Shown here in pieces: positions 7,928 to 18,960 of a stretch of DNA of 64,000 nt. The stretch is from the NCBI GenBank assembly GCA_963921795.1, contig OY997654.1, forward strand, positions 62,001 through 126,000, written 5' to 3'. Below the pieces are notes generated by a model. It made no database searches, had not been told where the DNA came from, and saw only the letters and a program-made list of their open reading frames with translations. The position numbers were made by a program, and so were the translations under genes. Origin of the DNA: Nannobrachium achirus. Its lineage: Eukaryota > Chordata > Actinopteri > Myctophiformes > Myctophidae. How positions within the stretch are numbered: position 1 is the stretch's first letter; the number at the start of each line of letters is the position of its first letter.

Positions 7928-7954
7928 CTGATGAAGCCACAGATTTGGCGAAAC
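7928..7954 (+). ncRNA. Hammerhead-like ribozyme core (unit 2)
   Basis: Identical to unit 1, with C at the first loop position. Confidence 0.5.
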
Positions 7955-8250
7955 GTTGGGTTTTATTAGAATTTTTAATTGTTTCTTTGGTTTTAAGTGG
8001 TGACGGCTCTTTTAATTCAATAAAGATTATACAGTTTTAAAACACTACGGAGGGCCCTACAGGGGACGCTTTCACCCCGGCCTGCTGAAGCTAAAGATTA
8101 AAGTACCTTTCCTCTTCCCTGGACCCGAGTGTGTCTTCACAGAGAGCAAAAGTTGGAGTCAGACGCGACGGCTGGGACGCTGGCTGCCGCGACCTTCAAA
8201 GCTACAGAAGAACCAAGGACAGCTGAAAACCTGGGGGAGTCGATGGTTGG

Positions 8251-8336
8251 GTAAGGTCCTCCAGTTGCCAGTGGTTTATATTGTCTTTTCTTTATTGATG
8301 AAAGAAATGCACACTTAACCTTTTTTTTCCCCTTAG
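8251..8336 (+). other. Probable 5' UTR intron (unit 2)
   Basis: Same 86-nt GTAAGG...CCCCTTAG interval; both splice sites intact. Confidence 0.6.
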
Positions 8337-8448
8337 CATAAGGCAGTATTAGATTTGGGATAGATAAACATTCAGAATAATAGTAATAGTATTACTGATG
8401 TTATTAGACTAATACCGATATCTCAGTGTAGTTCGACTAACATTCATT

Positions 8449-11166
8449 ATGGCATATAGAATTGAGCAATCTCGGGTATCGAGAAGAGACTCATATATTA
8501 GAACAAGGTCACAGGGGCCTCCTGTGGATTCTGGTCATGGTTTTGCTCCTAATGGTCTCGTCCCTTTAAATCACCCACCTGATGACGCCACACGGCATGC
8601 AGCTAAAGTTTATTTTAAGATAATTCAAGCCATACATCATAGGGGGGTTACAGACAGGGCAATTCACACGGGGTGTTTCCCTCCAGGGATGTCAAGACAG
8701 GTAGATAAGCTTACAGCTTTTATCAAACCTGCAGCCCCAATAGAATCGACTAGTCGTAAAGTAGCTGTAAATACAAGGCAATGGATGCAGAACAATATGG
8801 AAATATTACAGGGTCACTATAGGCATACGATTGCCACACTGACTCAGCCGTTACAGCCACACAATCAGGAGGCTTTTGTCATAGCGATGGGATGGGCACG
8901 AAAGCGGTTTTCACATAGACTAATGTCAACAACCTTAGACGAGGTTGCAAACACACTACATTTGCATACACGCACACAACATGAACAAGCAAACATACAA
9001 CAATCCACCTTGAGAACTCAGACACATATTGAGCCACATACACAGGCATTACATGCACCAATGGGTACATACAGAGCACATCCCAACGCTATAGACTCCT
9101 CATCTCATTTAGGCCCCCATAGAGAAGTGGAGTGGCCACGCTTAACTAGAGAAGTACGTCCTCCACTGTTACCGACACCTAGGCGGAATGAAATTGGCAT
9201 TCCACCTCTGTTGCCAAATTTAAGAAGACCAGATGGTAGATCTAGATCTGGGTTTGGTCGAAGGCCTGGTCCTTCTTCCAAACGAAATTATGGCCCTGGT
9301 GGTGGATCTGATGTGGGCTCTGGGCCTAGTTCTGATTTGCATTTTGGTTCTAACGGTAGATTGAGTTTGGATGTTGACCCTAGTGCTAATCCTAATCCTA
9401 TACATAGGGTGGATGGTGACTCTGTTCTTGACATGGAAATTGGCCCTGGCTCTAACCCTAACCCTAATCCTGGCCCTGACCCTGACCCTGACCCTAACCC
9501 TAACCCTAGTCTTAACCCTCAACCTGACTCTAACCCTAAACATAACCTGGAGTCGGGTTCTGACCCTAACCCTAACCTTAAACATAACCCTAGCCCTAAC
9601 CCTAACCCTAACCCTAACCCTAAACATAACCTTGAGTTGGGTTCTGACCCCAACCCTAACCTTAAACATAACCCTAGTGTTGACCTTGATCTTGGCTTGG
9701 ATTTTGGTTCCATAGTGCGGGACTCTGTGCAGGTGGTGTCTCCTCTTCCTCCCCGTCCGGTAATAGCGGGACCGTGTGAAGATCTTTTGGTAGATGTAGA
9801 TGTGGGCTTGCGGGCACAGGGTCTTGGAGAACTGCCGCTGGTTGTATCAGAGCAGGCTGTTGATGTTGTAGAGGAGGTTACGGTTCCATCTGTTGCAACG
9901 ATTTCTGGAACAGCACAGATCACTCATAAGGATCCGTCCCAATCTAGAATGGGGTTAACTAAGTCCAATATTTGCTCTCTGTATTTGGGGGAACGACCGA
10001 AAGCGTTCGGTCTACTTCCCCGGGAACAGAGACCACAACCAAATAGAACGACGGTCCGTTCAGTGGTTCCTTTCCTTCCCTCTGTTTTGGAGGAGAAGGA
10101 GGATAAACTCTTAGAGGACCTTAGTGAGGAATTGGAATTGGAGAGTTCTATTCCTTCTCTTCCTCTCCCCTCTGCGACATCAACACCTATAATGGAGATA
10201 CCAAGCCATAAAGGCACTTCTCCGTTTTCCCCTCAGCCTCGAAAATTGGGTTTTGATGGTACTGGGGAGATGACTAGTGTCACTGGCCCCTATAGCTCTT
10301 CTCAAAATTCTTCCTTTACTACACAGAGTTATTCCCAGTCTAATTCTTCCATTAATGTTTATAGATCCAGAACAGTGGGGAACTTGAGTTTGAGTAAAGT
10401 CTTATTGACCTCTCTTTCTCCAACAGGAAGCGCCCATCGAAGGTCTGGTAATAAGAATAAAAAACAGGCAGGGGAGGTTATGATGAGCGAAACAGCTACA
10501 GCAAAAGGGTCAATCCCTGAACAACAAAAAATATCCTCTGAACCCTCCTTTAACAGCCCAGTTCTGCCCAAAACCGACCTGTCTCTGGGGGCTTCCAATT
10601 TAGATATTATAACAGCTTCTTCTCCGTGCGTACCAACTTATCATAGAGCCAGACCGGGTAAAAAATTGGTTGACTGGAAAATCCAAATTAGGGAAAAGGT
10701 GGCTTTTTTGGGTGACAGTAACTTGGCACGCATTCCTTCGTCTAACCGTACGGGAATTCAAATTGATAGCTATCCAGGTGCAGGTTTTCATCATATGACC
10801 AAGCTCTTTGAAATGGCAGAGTCTAATGGTGATGTGGAAACAGTTGTTATTTCGGTGGGGATTAACTGTAAAGACTTGGATGTCTTTCAGACTTCACTTA
10901 AGCAGCTGAGTGAGATGGTATTAAATGCTCGATTGGCCTTTCCGAATGCATCCATTTTTGTACCTTTGATCAATTATTCCAAATTCCTGATGCCCACGCA
11001 GAAAACTAATTTGAATCTTATTAATAATTACATTAAAGCACATTTCAACTACCTGGATTCTATTCGTTCGGAGTGTTTCAATTGTACATCTGATTCGGTT
11101 CATTGGAAACAGGGTACAGCTAAGCTTATATTTGACCATTGGTGCACACAATTGAATTTTCAATAG
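8449..11166 (+). CDS. PLE ORF1, SGNH hydrolase domain (unit 2)
   Basis: 905 codons, intact. Differs from the unit 1 protein only at residue 107 (Val for Gly). All SGNH blocks and the Asn-Pro tract are retained. Confidence 0.85.
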   Translation: MAYRIEQSRVSRRDSYIRTRSQGPPVDSGHGFAPNGLVPLNHPPDDATRHAAKVYFKIIQAIHHRGVTDRAIHTGCFPPGMSRQVDKLTAFIKPAAPIESTSRKVAVNTRQWMQNNMEILQGHYRHTIATLTQPLQPHNQEAFVIAMGWARKRFSHRLMSTTLDEVANTLHLHTRTQHEQANIQQSTLRTQTHIEPHTQALHAPMGTYRAHPNAIDSSSHLGPHREVEWPRLTREVRPPLLPTPRRNEIGIPPLLPNLRRPDGRSRSGFGRRPGPSSKRNYGPGGGSDVGSGPSSDLHFGSNGRLSLDVDPSANPNPIHRVDGDSVLDMEIGPGSNPNPNPGPDPDPDPNPNPSLNPQPDSNPKHNLESGSDPNPNLKHNPSPNPNPNPNPKHNLELGSDPNPNLKHNPSVDLDLGLDFGSIVRDSVQVVSPLPPRPVIAGPCEDLLVDVDVGLRAQGLGELPLVVSEQAVDVVEEVTVPSVATISGTAQITHKDPSQSRMGLTKSNICSLYLGERPKAFGLLPREQRPQPNRTTVRSVVPFLPSVLEEKEDKLLEDLSEELELESSIPSLPLPSATSTPIMEIPSHKGTSPFSPQPRKLGFDGTGEMTSVTGPYSSSQNSSFTTQSYSQSNSSINVYRSRTVGNLSLSKVLLTSLSPTGSAHRRSGNKNKKQAGEVMMSETATAKGSIPEQQKISSEPSFNSPVLPKTDLSLGASNLDIITASSPCVPTYHRARPGKKLVDWKIQIREKVAFLGDSNLARIPSSNRTGIQIDSYPGAGFHHMTKLFEMAESNGDVETVVISVGINCKDLDVFQTSLKQLSEMVLNARLAFPNASIFVPLINYSKFLMPTQKTNLNLINNYIKAHFNYLDSIRSECFNCTSDSVHWKQGTAKLIFDHWCTQLNFQ
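9454..9675 (+). repeat. Telomere-like coding repeats (unit 2)
   Basis: Same hexamer array as unit 1, including the five perfect CCCTAA copies. Confidence 0.9.
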
Positions 11167-13847
11167 GACATGAGCAGAACTCTGGCCCCATTTTGCAGGA
11201 GAATACAGATGTGGTCCTTTCTCTGTTGCCTACTGTTGAAGTTTTGCCATTGAACCAGCAGCCTAGTGTACTGACAGGGACCGTTCCATTGACTTCTATT
11301 ACTTTTTCTCAGGTGATTCAGCCTGTTGATTTAGTGACACAGCCTCCTTCAGAAGGAGAGATTTCTCAATTGAATGAAGTGTCTGTAGTCCCTATTATTA
11401 TTTCTTCGCAACCTGTGCAACCTGAGGCAGCATTGGCTTCTCCTCCGGTTGAAATATTGAATTCTCAGTCTAACATAATGAATTTATCTCGGACTTTTTG
11501 GCTCACGGCCATGCAGACTCAGGTTTTGGAGAAAGGTCTTACTTTTGTCCCGCGTCCGGAGAAACAGGACTGGGGGGAACTCAGAAGGGATACTTATAGA
11601 TATCATAGACGATTGAAATTAATTGATTATTTCCAAGATACGGTTGCGGAGGATCGGGTGCCGTTTGTTCTGCCATCTAGTTGGGAGCCTGGAAATGCCC
11701 AACTGGATGTGAGAATAAAGCGACTTATCCAATTGGACAATCAGGCGCTTGACCATTATAATTGTCCCTCTGATAGACAGGATAATTTGACTGCACTGGA
11801 ACGGGAGAGTTTAAAGGAATTGGAGAAGATCAAAAATATAATAATCAAACCAGCCGATAAAGGCTCAAAAATAGTCATACTAGATACTTTCCAATATGTT
11901 TTTGAGGCTAACAGACAACTTTCTGATGCCAGATATTATAGACCCATTACAGAAAGTATGCAGAAACAGTCACAGGTGAGATTGAGGGAAATTGTTGCTG
12001 AACTGTATCAGAGAAAATTTATAACAGCAAGACAGAGAAATTTTCTATTTGGACCTGATGACCCTAGACCTAGGATATTTTATTTACTCCCTAAGATCCA
12101 TAAGGATCCAGGGACTTGGACAATACCCTACAGAGTTCCCCCTGGTAGACCTATAGTCTCGGACTGCAGTAGTGAATCTTATAATATAGCTCAATTTATA
12201 GATCATTTTCTGAATCCTCTATCTATGCTGCATCCCAGCTATCTGAGGGATACTTATGACTTTCTGGCCAAGATCAAACCTATAGCTGTGCCCTCTGGTA
12301 CATATATTTTCACTATTGACGTGGACAGCCTGTATACTAACATAGATACGGTCACGGGATTGCGGACAGTAGAGAAACTATTTCAGTCACATCCAGATAA
12401 CAATAGACCAGATCAGGCACTGTTACAGCTTCTTGAACTTAGTTTGAACTGTAATGATTTTGTCTTTGATGACAAACATTATTTACAGATACGGGGTACA
12501 GCTATGGGTAAAAAATTTGCGCCAGCATATGCTAATATTTATATGGCTGAGTGGGAGAGAGAGGCTTTAGCAAAATGTCCTTTGAAACCTGTGATGTATT
12601 ATAGATATCTGGATGATATTATTGGACTGTGGCCATATAGTTTACAGGATTTCGAGGCTTTTATTCAGATCCTTAACACGCATCATGCATCTATAACGGT
12701 TAAATATGAGATTCATTCAACGGAAGTTAACTTTCTGGATACTACAGTATATTTCAATCAAATGGATTCGACACAGAAACAACTACATACTAAAGTATAC
12801 TTTAAAGACACTGACACACATGCACTATTGCATAAGCATAGTTACCATCCTAAACATACATTTCCTGGCATTGTGAAATCTCAGATCATTCGCTTTCATA
12901 GAATATGTTCATCTACACAACATTTTAATGAGGCCATACATATATTATTCACAGCTCTACGTAGGAGGGGTTATGGTAAAAGGTTTCTTCGGACAATCAA
13001 GAATAGTACATTGGTGACTCTCTTTCCCACTCGTCTGGAGCATATGGAAAGGTCCCTTGATAGTCAGGTAGATGCAGCATCGAGACAGGATCCTAACTTG
13101 AGTCCTGTAGCATCTGCTTCGGTGGGTCCTTCGATGGCCAGAAGAGGTCCCCAGAGACCTTCCTCTGGTTCTACTGTGGAGATTGATTCAGTTGCACTTT
13201 TCAGGGTCACACAGGTTGCAGCGATCTCACCTTCTTTGGGGATTCATTCTCCTGAGAATGTTAGTCTCATTCCTTTGATAACAACATTTTCACATAGATT
13301 ACAACCTTTACATCATACATTTAAACAGAACTTCACAAACACACAACAAGCTTATCCTGCATTGGGTGAATATAGAATTATATCAGCTCTTAGAAAGAAT
13401 AAGAATTTTGGAGATTTGTTGGTGCGGTCAGCCTTTTCATCTCTTCCAGACAGAGTGGGTGGACCATCACATACAAAACATTTTAAAGCTAGGAAGTTTA
13501 TTAGAAATCCATATAGCCGTACTTCAGCTCCTATTGTTGATTCTCTGTCTCTTAACACTCCAAATATAGTTTATATCATTACCTGTACAAAATGTCAGAA
13601 GCATTATATTGGAGAGACGAAACATCCGTTACAGGTACGACTGAAACAACATCTGAGCCAGATCCGGGGTATAACTAACCATACTACATTGTATACACAT
13701 TTTCGTTCACATTCTATTTCCAGCTTAATCATCACAGGACTAGAGTGTGGGGTGCAATGGACGAATGGACAACGAAAGCTTTTTGAACATAGATGGATAG
13801 AAAAACTTAAAACGGTAGTGCCTAATGGGCTAAATGAAAAACCATAA
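11139..13847 (+). CDS. PLE ORF2, RT plus GIY-YIG (unit 2)
   Basis: 902 codons, intact; in-frame ATG at codon 114. Differs from unit 1 at residue 668 (Arg for Thr, in the RT-endonuclease linker), a change shared with unit 3. YLDD and YIGET are intact. Confidence 0.92.
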   Translation: MVHTIEFSIGHEQNSGPILQENTDVVLSLLPTVEVLPLNQQPSVLTGTVPLTSITFSQVIQPVDLVTQPPSEGEISQLNEVSVVPIIISSQPVQPEAALASPPVEILNSQSNIMNLSRTFWLTAMQTQVLEKGLTFVPRPEKQDWGELRRDTYRYHRRLKLIDYFQDTVAEDRVPFVLPSSWEPGNAQLDVRIKRLIQLDNQALDHYNCPSDRQDNLTALERESLKELEKIKNIIIKPADKGSKIVILDTFQYVFEANRQLSDARYYRPITESMQKQSQVRLREIVAELYQRKFITARQRNFLFGPDDPRPRIFYLLPKIHKDPGTWTIPYRVPPGRPIVSDCSSESYNIAQFIDHFLNPLSMLHPSYLRDTYDFLAKIKPIAVPSGTYIFTIDVDSLYTNIDTVTGLRTVEKLFQSHPDNNRPDQALLQLLELSLNCNDFVFDDKHYLQIRGTAMGKKFAPAYANIYMAEWEREALAKCPLKPVMYYRYLDDIIGLWPYSLQDFEAFIQILNTHHASITVKYEIHSTEVNFLDTTVYFNQMDSTQKQLHTKVYFKDTDTHALLHKHSYHPKHTFPGIVKSQIIRFHRICSSTQHFNEAIHILFTALRRRGYGKRFLRTIKNSTLVTLFPTRLEHMERSLDSQVDAASRQDPNLSPVASASVGPSMARRGPQRPSSGSTVEIDSVALFRVTQVAAISPSLGIHSPENVSLIPLITTFSHRLQPLHHTFKQNFTNTQQAYPALGEYRIISALRKNKNFGDLLVRSAFSSLPDRVGGPSHTKHFKARKFIRNPYSRTSAPIVDSLSLNTPNIVYIITCTKCQKHYIGETKHPLQVRLKQHLSQIRGITNHTTLYTHFRSHSISSLIITGLECGVQWTNGQRKLFEHRWIEKLKTVVPNGLNEKP

Positions 13848-13999
13848 TGAAATGTTGAGAACATATAGATGCTGGTTAATTTAGGAAAGTGTGCATTTGC
13901 AGGGAAAAGTTAGACTTGATTCCACTTTGATAGGCTTAAGACATATGTTTATAATATCATTCACCATCCAGGTATCTTTTCATGCTCTTGTGTAAAAAA

Positions 14000-14021
14000 A
14001 ATAAAAGCATGTGTTAATAAA
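14000..14021 (+). terminator. Twin polyadenylation signals (unit 2)
   Basis: Two AATAAA motifs, 153 nt after the ORF2 stop. Confidence 0.55.
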
Positions 14022-14460
14022 ATTATTCTTGGTATATTGACTTCTCTTGGTGTTTTTTTTATAGGATATCATGCTATTGTATGGTTTAAAGGGGGCTTAA
14101 TTCTCCCCAGCTTTTTGGTTTCAGCTTGCTCTGGAATCAGTAATCTCCATACTCTGGGTTTTGGTTGGGGTTCTTTTTTGCATGGGTATTTTGTGAGATG
14201 GCCTTCTTAAAGAGATATGGTATCCAGATGGATGCTTTAACAATCTTGACGGTTTTTAAGGGGTTTATTGAAGACTGGTAACTATGTTAAAACATAGAAT
14301 GGCTGATGATTGAGGTTAAATACATGGGGTTGATGATATTGTTTTAGTACCAATAAGCAAAATTGAAATTTGGGCTATGACTTTAACAGTATAAGGGCAT
14401 TTGGACATAAGAATGTTTTTTTTGTGAAATTCTGAGGGCTTTTTTCAGAAACATAATTAT

Positions 14461-14550
14461 AAAACATAAAATATAAAATATAAAATATAAAATATAAAAT
14501 ATAAAATATAAAATATAAAAAATATAAAATATAAAATATAAAATATAAAA
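14461..14550 (+). repeat. AAAATAT minisatellite (unit 2)
   Basis: A regular 7-bp array with a single AAAAAATAT interruption; longer than in unit 1. Confidence 0.85.
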
Positions 14551-15721
14551 TGAAAGGGAATACATAATGGTGTATCTGATAAAATCTAAAAGGGAGTCCC
14601 GACAGGGACATAAAAACAGAAAACATAACATAAAGAGATAGAGAAATGTACAGTAGTGTTTGTTATAAACATTGTTTAGAAGTTGAAGATGGTTTAAACT
14701 ATATGGTTTTAGGAATCAGCCCGAGGAACATAATTAAAACTACAGGGTGGCCAGAAAAGTGTCCTGACGTGTATAACTTTTAGTATGAGGTTTAGCTGGT
14801 TTCAATAACTAAGGTATTCTTGACCTGGATGGAGTATGATCATTTGGGTATGCGGTCTAGTTTTTAATGGGCTCAAGGAGTTGGACGTCCTTGCCCTGCA
14901 CAGTCTCTCAGGTTTAGGTATAGTCTTATTGGTTTACATAGTATTATTCACGTTTTTCAATGTGGCTTGGGGAGTGCTTGAGTCAAGTTTAACCAGTGTT
15001 GGCGGATGATGGAGAGCCCTTGTAGGCCAGAGCACCAGAGCAGTACACTGTCTCTTTAAGCGCAATTAGTTCATTATAAATCCTAACTTAGCGAGTGCCA
15101 TGAGGGCTTCTCTGTCAGAGGTTTAACTGGTTGGACTGTTTAGGATAGTTTGGGAGTATAATACTCCCTTCTTAGTTCTGCTTACCATTTCAATGGGACT
15201 CAAATAACAGTGTTTTACTGTACCTCTAACAATAGTTTTGTAGGATTTGACTTAGGAAAGTGGAGTAGTATGACTTTAAAGTCACCTACAGCTTAATATA
15301 GGTGTATACATGTTGTATACCTATATATTTGGGGATATGGTTTCGTCCATTGGTTTATTGATATAATTAACTTGGGGTATATCTAATATCCTTCTTATGT
15401 CTTTAGAGTTGCATTGAGATACTAGGGATGCATTTTAATTATTTTCTTTTTATATATGTTTGGGTTGTTTCTTATGTTTAAAATCTTCTTTTAAATTGAA
15501 TTTCATATGTTTTAGGGTTTGGGTCCTATTTTAGATAGGTTTGTATTAATTTTCTTTCCCCGCCATTTCTAGTGGCTCCTCCCCCCTCTTTCCAGTTTCT
15601 TTCCTTTTGACCAATGGGAGCGGAGTGTGATCCGGGGTTTGCGGGGGGCTCCACCCAGGAGTTACTCCCCCCTTGCCATTGTCTATTTCAGAAGTGTTTG
15701 GTTAGGGTAGCAACTATTCCC

Positions 15722-15748
15722 CTGATGAAGCCAAAGATTTGGCGAAAC
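15722..15748 (+). ncRNA. Hammerhead-like ribozyme core (unit 3)
   Basis: Loop variant A for C at the first loop base; stem and core are unchanged. Confidence 0.5.
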
Positions 15749-16044
15749 GTTGGGTTTTATTAGAATTTTTAATTGTTTCTTTGGTTTTAAGTGGTGACGG
15801 CTCTTTTAATTCAATAAAGATTATACAGTTTTAAAACACTACGGAGGGCCCTACAGGGGACGCTTTCACCCCGGCCTGCTGAAGCTAAAGATTAAAGTAC
15901 CTTTCCTCTTCCCTGGACCCGAGTGTGTCTTCACAGAGAGCAAAAGTTGGAGTCAGACGCGACGGCTGGGACGCTGGCTGCCGCGACCTTCAAAGCTACA
16001 GAAGAACCAAGGACAGCTGAAAACCTGGGGGAGTCGATGGTTGG

Positions 16045-16130
16045 GTAAGGTCCTCCAGTTGCCAGTGGTTTATATTGTCTTTTCTTTATTGATGAAAGAA
16101 ATGCACACTTAACCTTTTTTTTCCCCTTAG
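16045..16130 (+). other. Probable 5' UTR intron (unit 3)
   Basis: Both splice sites intact, 86 nt. Confidence 0.6.
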
Positions 16131-16242
16131 CATAAGGCAGTATTAGATTTGGGATAGATAAACATTCAGAATAATAGTAATAGTATTACTGATGTTATTA
16201 GACTAATACCGATATCTCAGTGTAGTTCGACTAACATTCATT

Positions 16243-18960
16243 ATGGCATATAGAATTGAGCAATCTCGGGTATCGAGAAGAGACTCATATATTAGAACAA
16301 GGTCACAGGGGCCTCCTGTGGATTCTGGTCATGGTTTTGCTCCTAATGGTCTCGTCCCTTTAAATCACCCACCTGATGACGCCACACGGCATGCAGCTAA
16401 AGTTTATTTTAAGATAATTCAAGCCATACATCATAGGGGGGTTACAGACAGGGCAATTCACACGGGGTGTTTCCCTCCAGGGATGTCAAGACAGGTAGAT
16501 AAGCTTACAGCTTTTATCAAACCTGCAGCCCCAATAGAATCGACTAGTCGTAAAGTAGCTGTAAATACAAGGCAATGGATGCAGAACAATATGGAAATAT
16601 TACAGGGTCACTATAGGCATACGATTGCCACACTGACTCAGCCGTTACAGCCACACAATCAGGAGGCTTTTGTCATAGCGATGGGATGGGCACGAAAGCG
16701 GTTTTCACATAGACTAATGTCAACAACCTTAGACGAGGTTGCAAACACACTACATTTGCATACACGCACACAACATGAACAAGCAAACATACAACAATCC
16801 ACCTTGAGAACTCAGACACATATTGAGCCACATACACAGGCATTACATGCACCAATGGGTACATACAGAGCACATCCCAACGCTATAGACTCCTCATCTC
16901 ATTTAGGCCCCCATAGAGAAGTGGAGTGGCCACGCTTAACTAGAGAAGTACGTCCTCCACTGTTACCGACACCTAGGCGGAATGAAATTGGCATTCCACC
17001 TCTGTTGCCAAATTTAAGAAGACCAGATGGTAGATCTAGATCTGGGTTTGGTCGAAGGCCTGGTCCTTCTTCCAAACGAAATTATGGCCCTGGTGGTGGA
17101 TCTGATGTGGGCTCTGGGCCTAGTTCTGATTTGCATTTTGGTTCTAACGGTAGATTGAGTTTGGATGTTGACCCTAGTGCTAATCCTAATCCTATACATA
17201 GGGTGGATGGTGACTCTGTTCTTGACATGGAAATTGGCCCTGGCTCTAACCCTAACCCTAATCCTGGCCCTGACCCTGACCCTGACCCTAACCCTAACCC
17301 TAGTCTTAACCCTCAACCTGACTCTAACCCTAAACATAACCTGGAGTCGGGTTCTGACCCTAACCCTAACCTTAAACATAACCCTAGCCCTAACCCTAAC
17401 CCTAACCCTAACCCTAAACATAACCTTGAGTTGGGTTCTGACCCCAACCCTAACCTTAAACATAACCCTAGTGTTGACCTTGATCTTGGCTTGGATTTTG
17501 GTTCCATAGTGCGGGACTCTGTGCAGGTGGTGTCTCCTCTTCCTCCCCGTCCGGTAATAGCGGGACCGTGTGAAGATCTTTTGGTAGATGTAGATGTGGG
17601 CTTGCGGGCACAGGGTCTTGGAGAACTGCCGCTGGTTGTATCAGAGCAGGCTGTTGATGTTGTAGAGGAGGTTACGGTTCCATCTGTTGCAACGATTTCT
17701 GGAACAGCACAGATCACTCATAAGGATCCGTCCCAATCTAGAATGGGGTTAACTAAGTCCAATATTTGCTCTCTGTATTTGGGGGAACGACCGAAAGCGT
17801 TCGGTCTACTTCCCCGGGAACAGAGACCACAACCAAATAGAACGACGGTCCGTTCAGTGGTTCCTTTCCTTCCCTCTGTTTTGGAGGAGAAGGAGGATAA
17901 ACTCTTAGAGGACCTTAGTGAGGAATTGGAATTGGAGAGTTCTATTCCTTCTCTTCCTCTCCCCTCTGCGACATCAACACCTATAATGGAGATACCAAGC
18001 CATAAAGGCACTTCTCCGTTTTCCCCTCAGCCTCGAAAATTGGGTTTTGATGGTACTGGGGAGATGACTAGTGTCACTGGCCCCTATAGCTCTTCTCAAA
18101 ATTCTTCCTTTACTACACAGAGTTATTCCCAGTCTAATTCTTCCATTAATGTTTATAGATCCAGAACAGTGGGGAACTTGAGTTTGAGTAAAGTCTTATT
18201 GACCTCTCTTTCTCCAACAGGAAGCGCCCATCGAAGGTCTGGTAATAAGAATAAAAAACAGGCAGGGGAGGTTATGATGAGCGAAACAGCTACAGCAAAA
18301 GGGTCAATCCCTGAACAACAAAAAATATCCTCTGAACCCTTCTTTAACAGCCCAGTTCTGCCCAAAACCGACCTGTCTCTGGGGGCTTCCAATTTAGATA
18401 TTATAACAGCTTCTTCTCCGTGCGTACCAACTTATCATAGAGCCAGACCGGGTAAAAAATTGGTTGACTGGAAAATCCAAATTAGGGAAAAGGTGGCTTT
18501 TTTGGGTGACAGTAACTTGGCACGCATTCCTTCGTCTAACCGTACGGGAATTCAAATTGATAGCTATCCAGGTGCAGGTTTTCATCATATGACCAAGCTC
18601 TTTGAAATGGCAGAGTCTAATGGTGATGTGGAAACAGTTGTTATTTCGGTGGGGATTAACTGTAAAGACTTGGATGTCTTTCAGACTTCACTTAAGCAGC
18701 TGAGTGAGATGGTATTAAATGCTCGATTGGCCTTTCCGAATGCATCCATTTTTGTACCTTTGATCAATTATTCCAAATTCCTGATGCCCACGCAGAAAAC
18801 TAATTTGAATCTTATTAATAATTACATTAAAGCACATTTCAACTACCTGGATTCTATTCGTTCGGAGTGTTTCAATTGTACATCTGATTCGGTTCATTGG
18901 AAACAGGGTACAGCTAAGCTTATATTTGACCATTGGTGCACACAATTGAATTTTCAATAG
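16243..18960 (+). CDS. PLE ORF1, SGNH hydrolase domain (unit 3)
   Basis: 905 codons, intact. Val107, and Phe700 for Ser in the linker before the SGNH domain; the latter is shared only with unit 4. Confidence 0.85.
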   Translation: MAYRIEQSRVSRRDSYIRTRSQGPPVDSGHGFAPNGLVPLNHPPDDATRHAAKVYFKIIQAIHHRGVTDRAIHTGCFPPGMSRQVDKLTAFIKPAAPIESTSRKVAVNTRQWMQNNMEILQGHYRHTIATLTQPLQPHNQEAFVIAMGWARKRFSHRLMSTTLDEVANTLHLHTRTQHEQANIQQSTLRTQTHIEPHTQALHAPMGTYRAHPNAIDSSSHLGPHREVEWPRLTREVRPPLLPTPRRNEIGIPPLLPNLRRPDGRSRSGFGRRPGPSSKRNYGPGGGSDVGSGPSSDLHFGSNGRLSLDVDPSANPNPIHRVDGDSVLDMEIGPGSNPNPNPGPDPDPDPNPNPSLNPQPDSNPKHNLESGSDPNPNLKHNPSPNPNPNPNPKHNLELGSDPNPNLKHNPSVDLDLGLDFGSIVRDSVQVVSPLPPRPVIAGPCEDLLVDVDVGLRAQGLGELPLVVSEQAVDVVEEVTVPSVATISGTAQITHKDPSQSRMGLTKSNICSLYLGERPKAFGLLPREQRPQPNRTTVRSVVPFLPSVLEEKEDKLLEDLSEELELESSIPSLPLPSATSTPIMEIPSHKGTSPFSPQPRKLGFDGTGEMTSVTGPYSSSQNSSFTTQSYSQSNSSINVYRSRTVGNLSLSKVLLTSLSPTGSAHRRSGNKNKKQAGEVMMSETATAKGSIPEQQKISSEPFFNSPVLPKTDLSLGASNLDIITASSPCVPTYHRARPGKKLVDWKIQIREKVAFLGDSNLARIPSSNRTGIQIDSYPGAGFHHMTKLFEMAESNGDVETVVISVGINCKDLDVFQTSLKQLSEMVLNARLAFPNASIFVPLINYSKFLMPTQKTNLNLINNYIKAHFNYLDSIRSECFNCTSDSVHWKQGTAKLIFDHWCTQLNFQ
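17248..17469 (+). repeat. Telomere-like coding repeats (unit 3)
   Basis: Five perfect CCCTAA copies within the degenerate hexamer array. Confidence 0.9.

Larger units (their letters stand above)
7791..15584 (+). mobile_element. Array unit 2 (7794 bp)
   Basis: Complete unit, both ORFs open. Variants: C in the hammerhead-like loop, V107 in ORF1, W121 and R668 in ORF2. It has a private 3-nt deletion in the spacer near 15346 (TTTCGTCCATT where the others read TTTCGTTGTCC), which explains its length of 7794 rather than 7797. Confidence 0.9.
13848..15584 (+). other. 3' non-coding region and spacer of unit 2
   Basis: Same content as in unit 1, except for the 3-nt deletion near 15346. No gene seen. 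Confidence 0.7.
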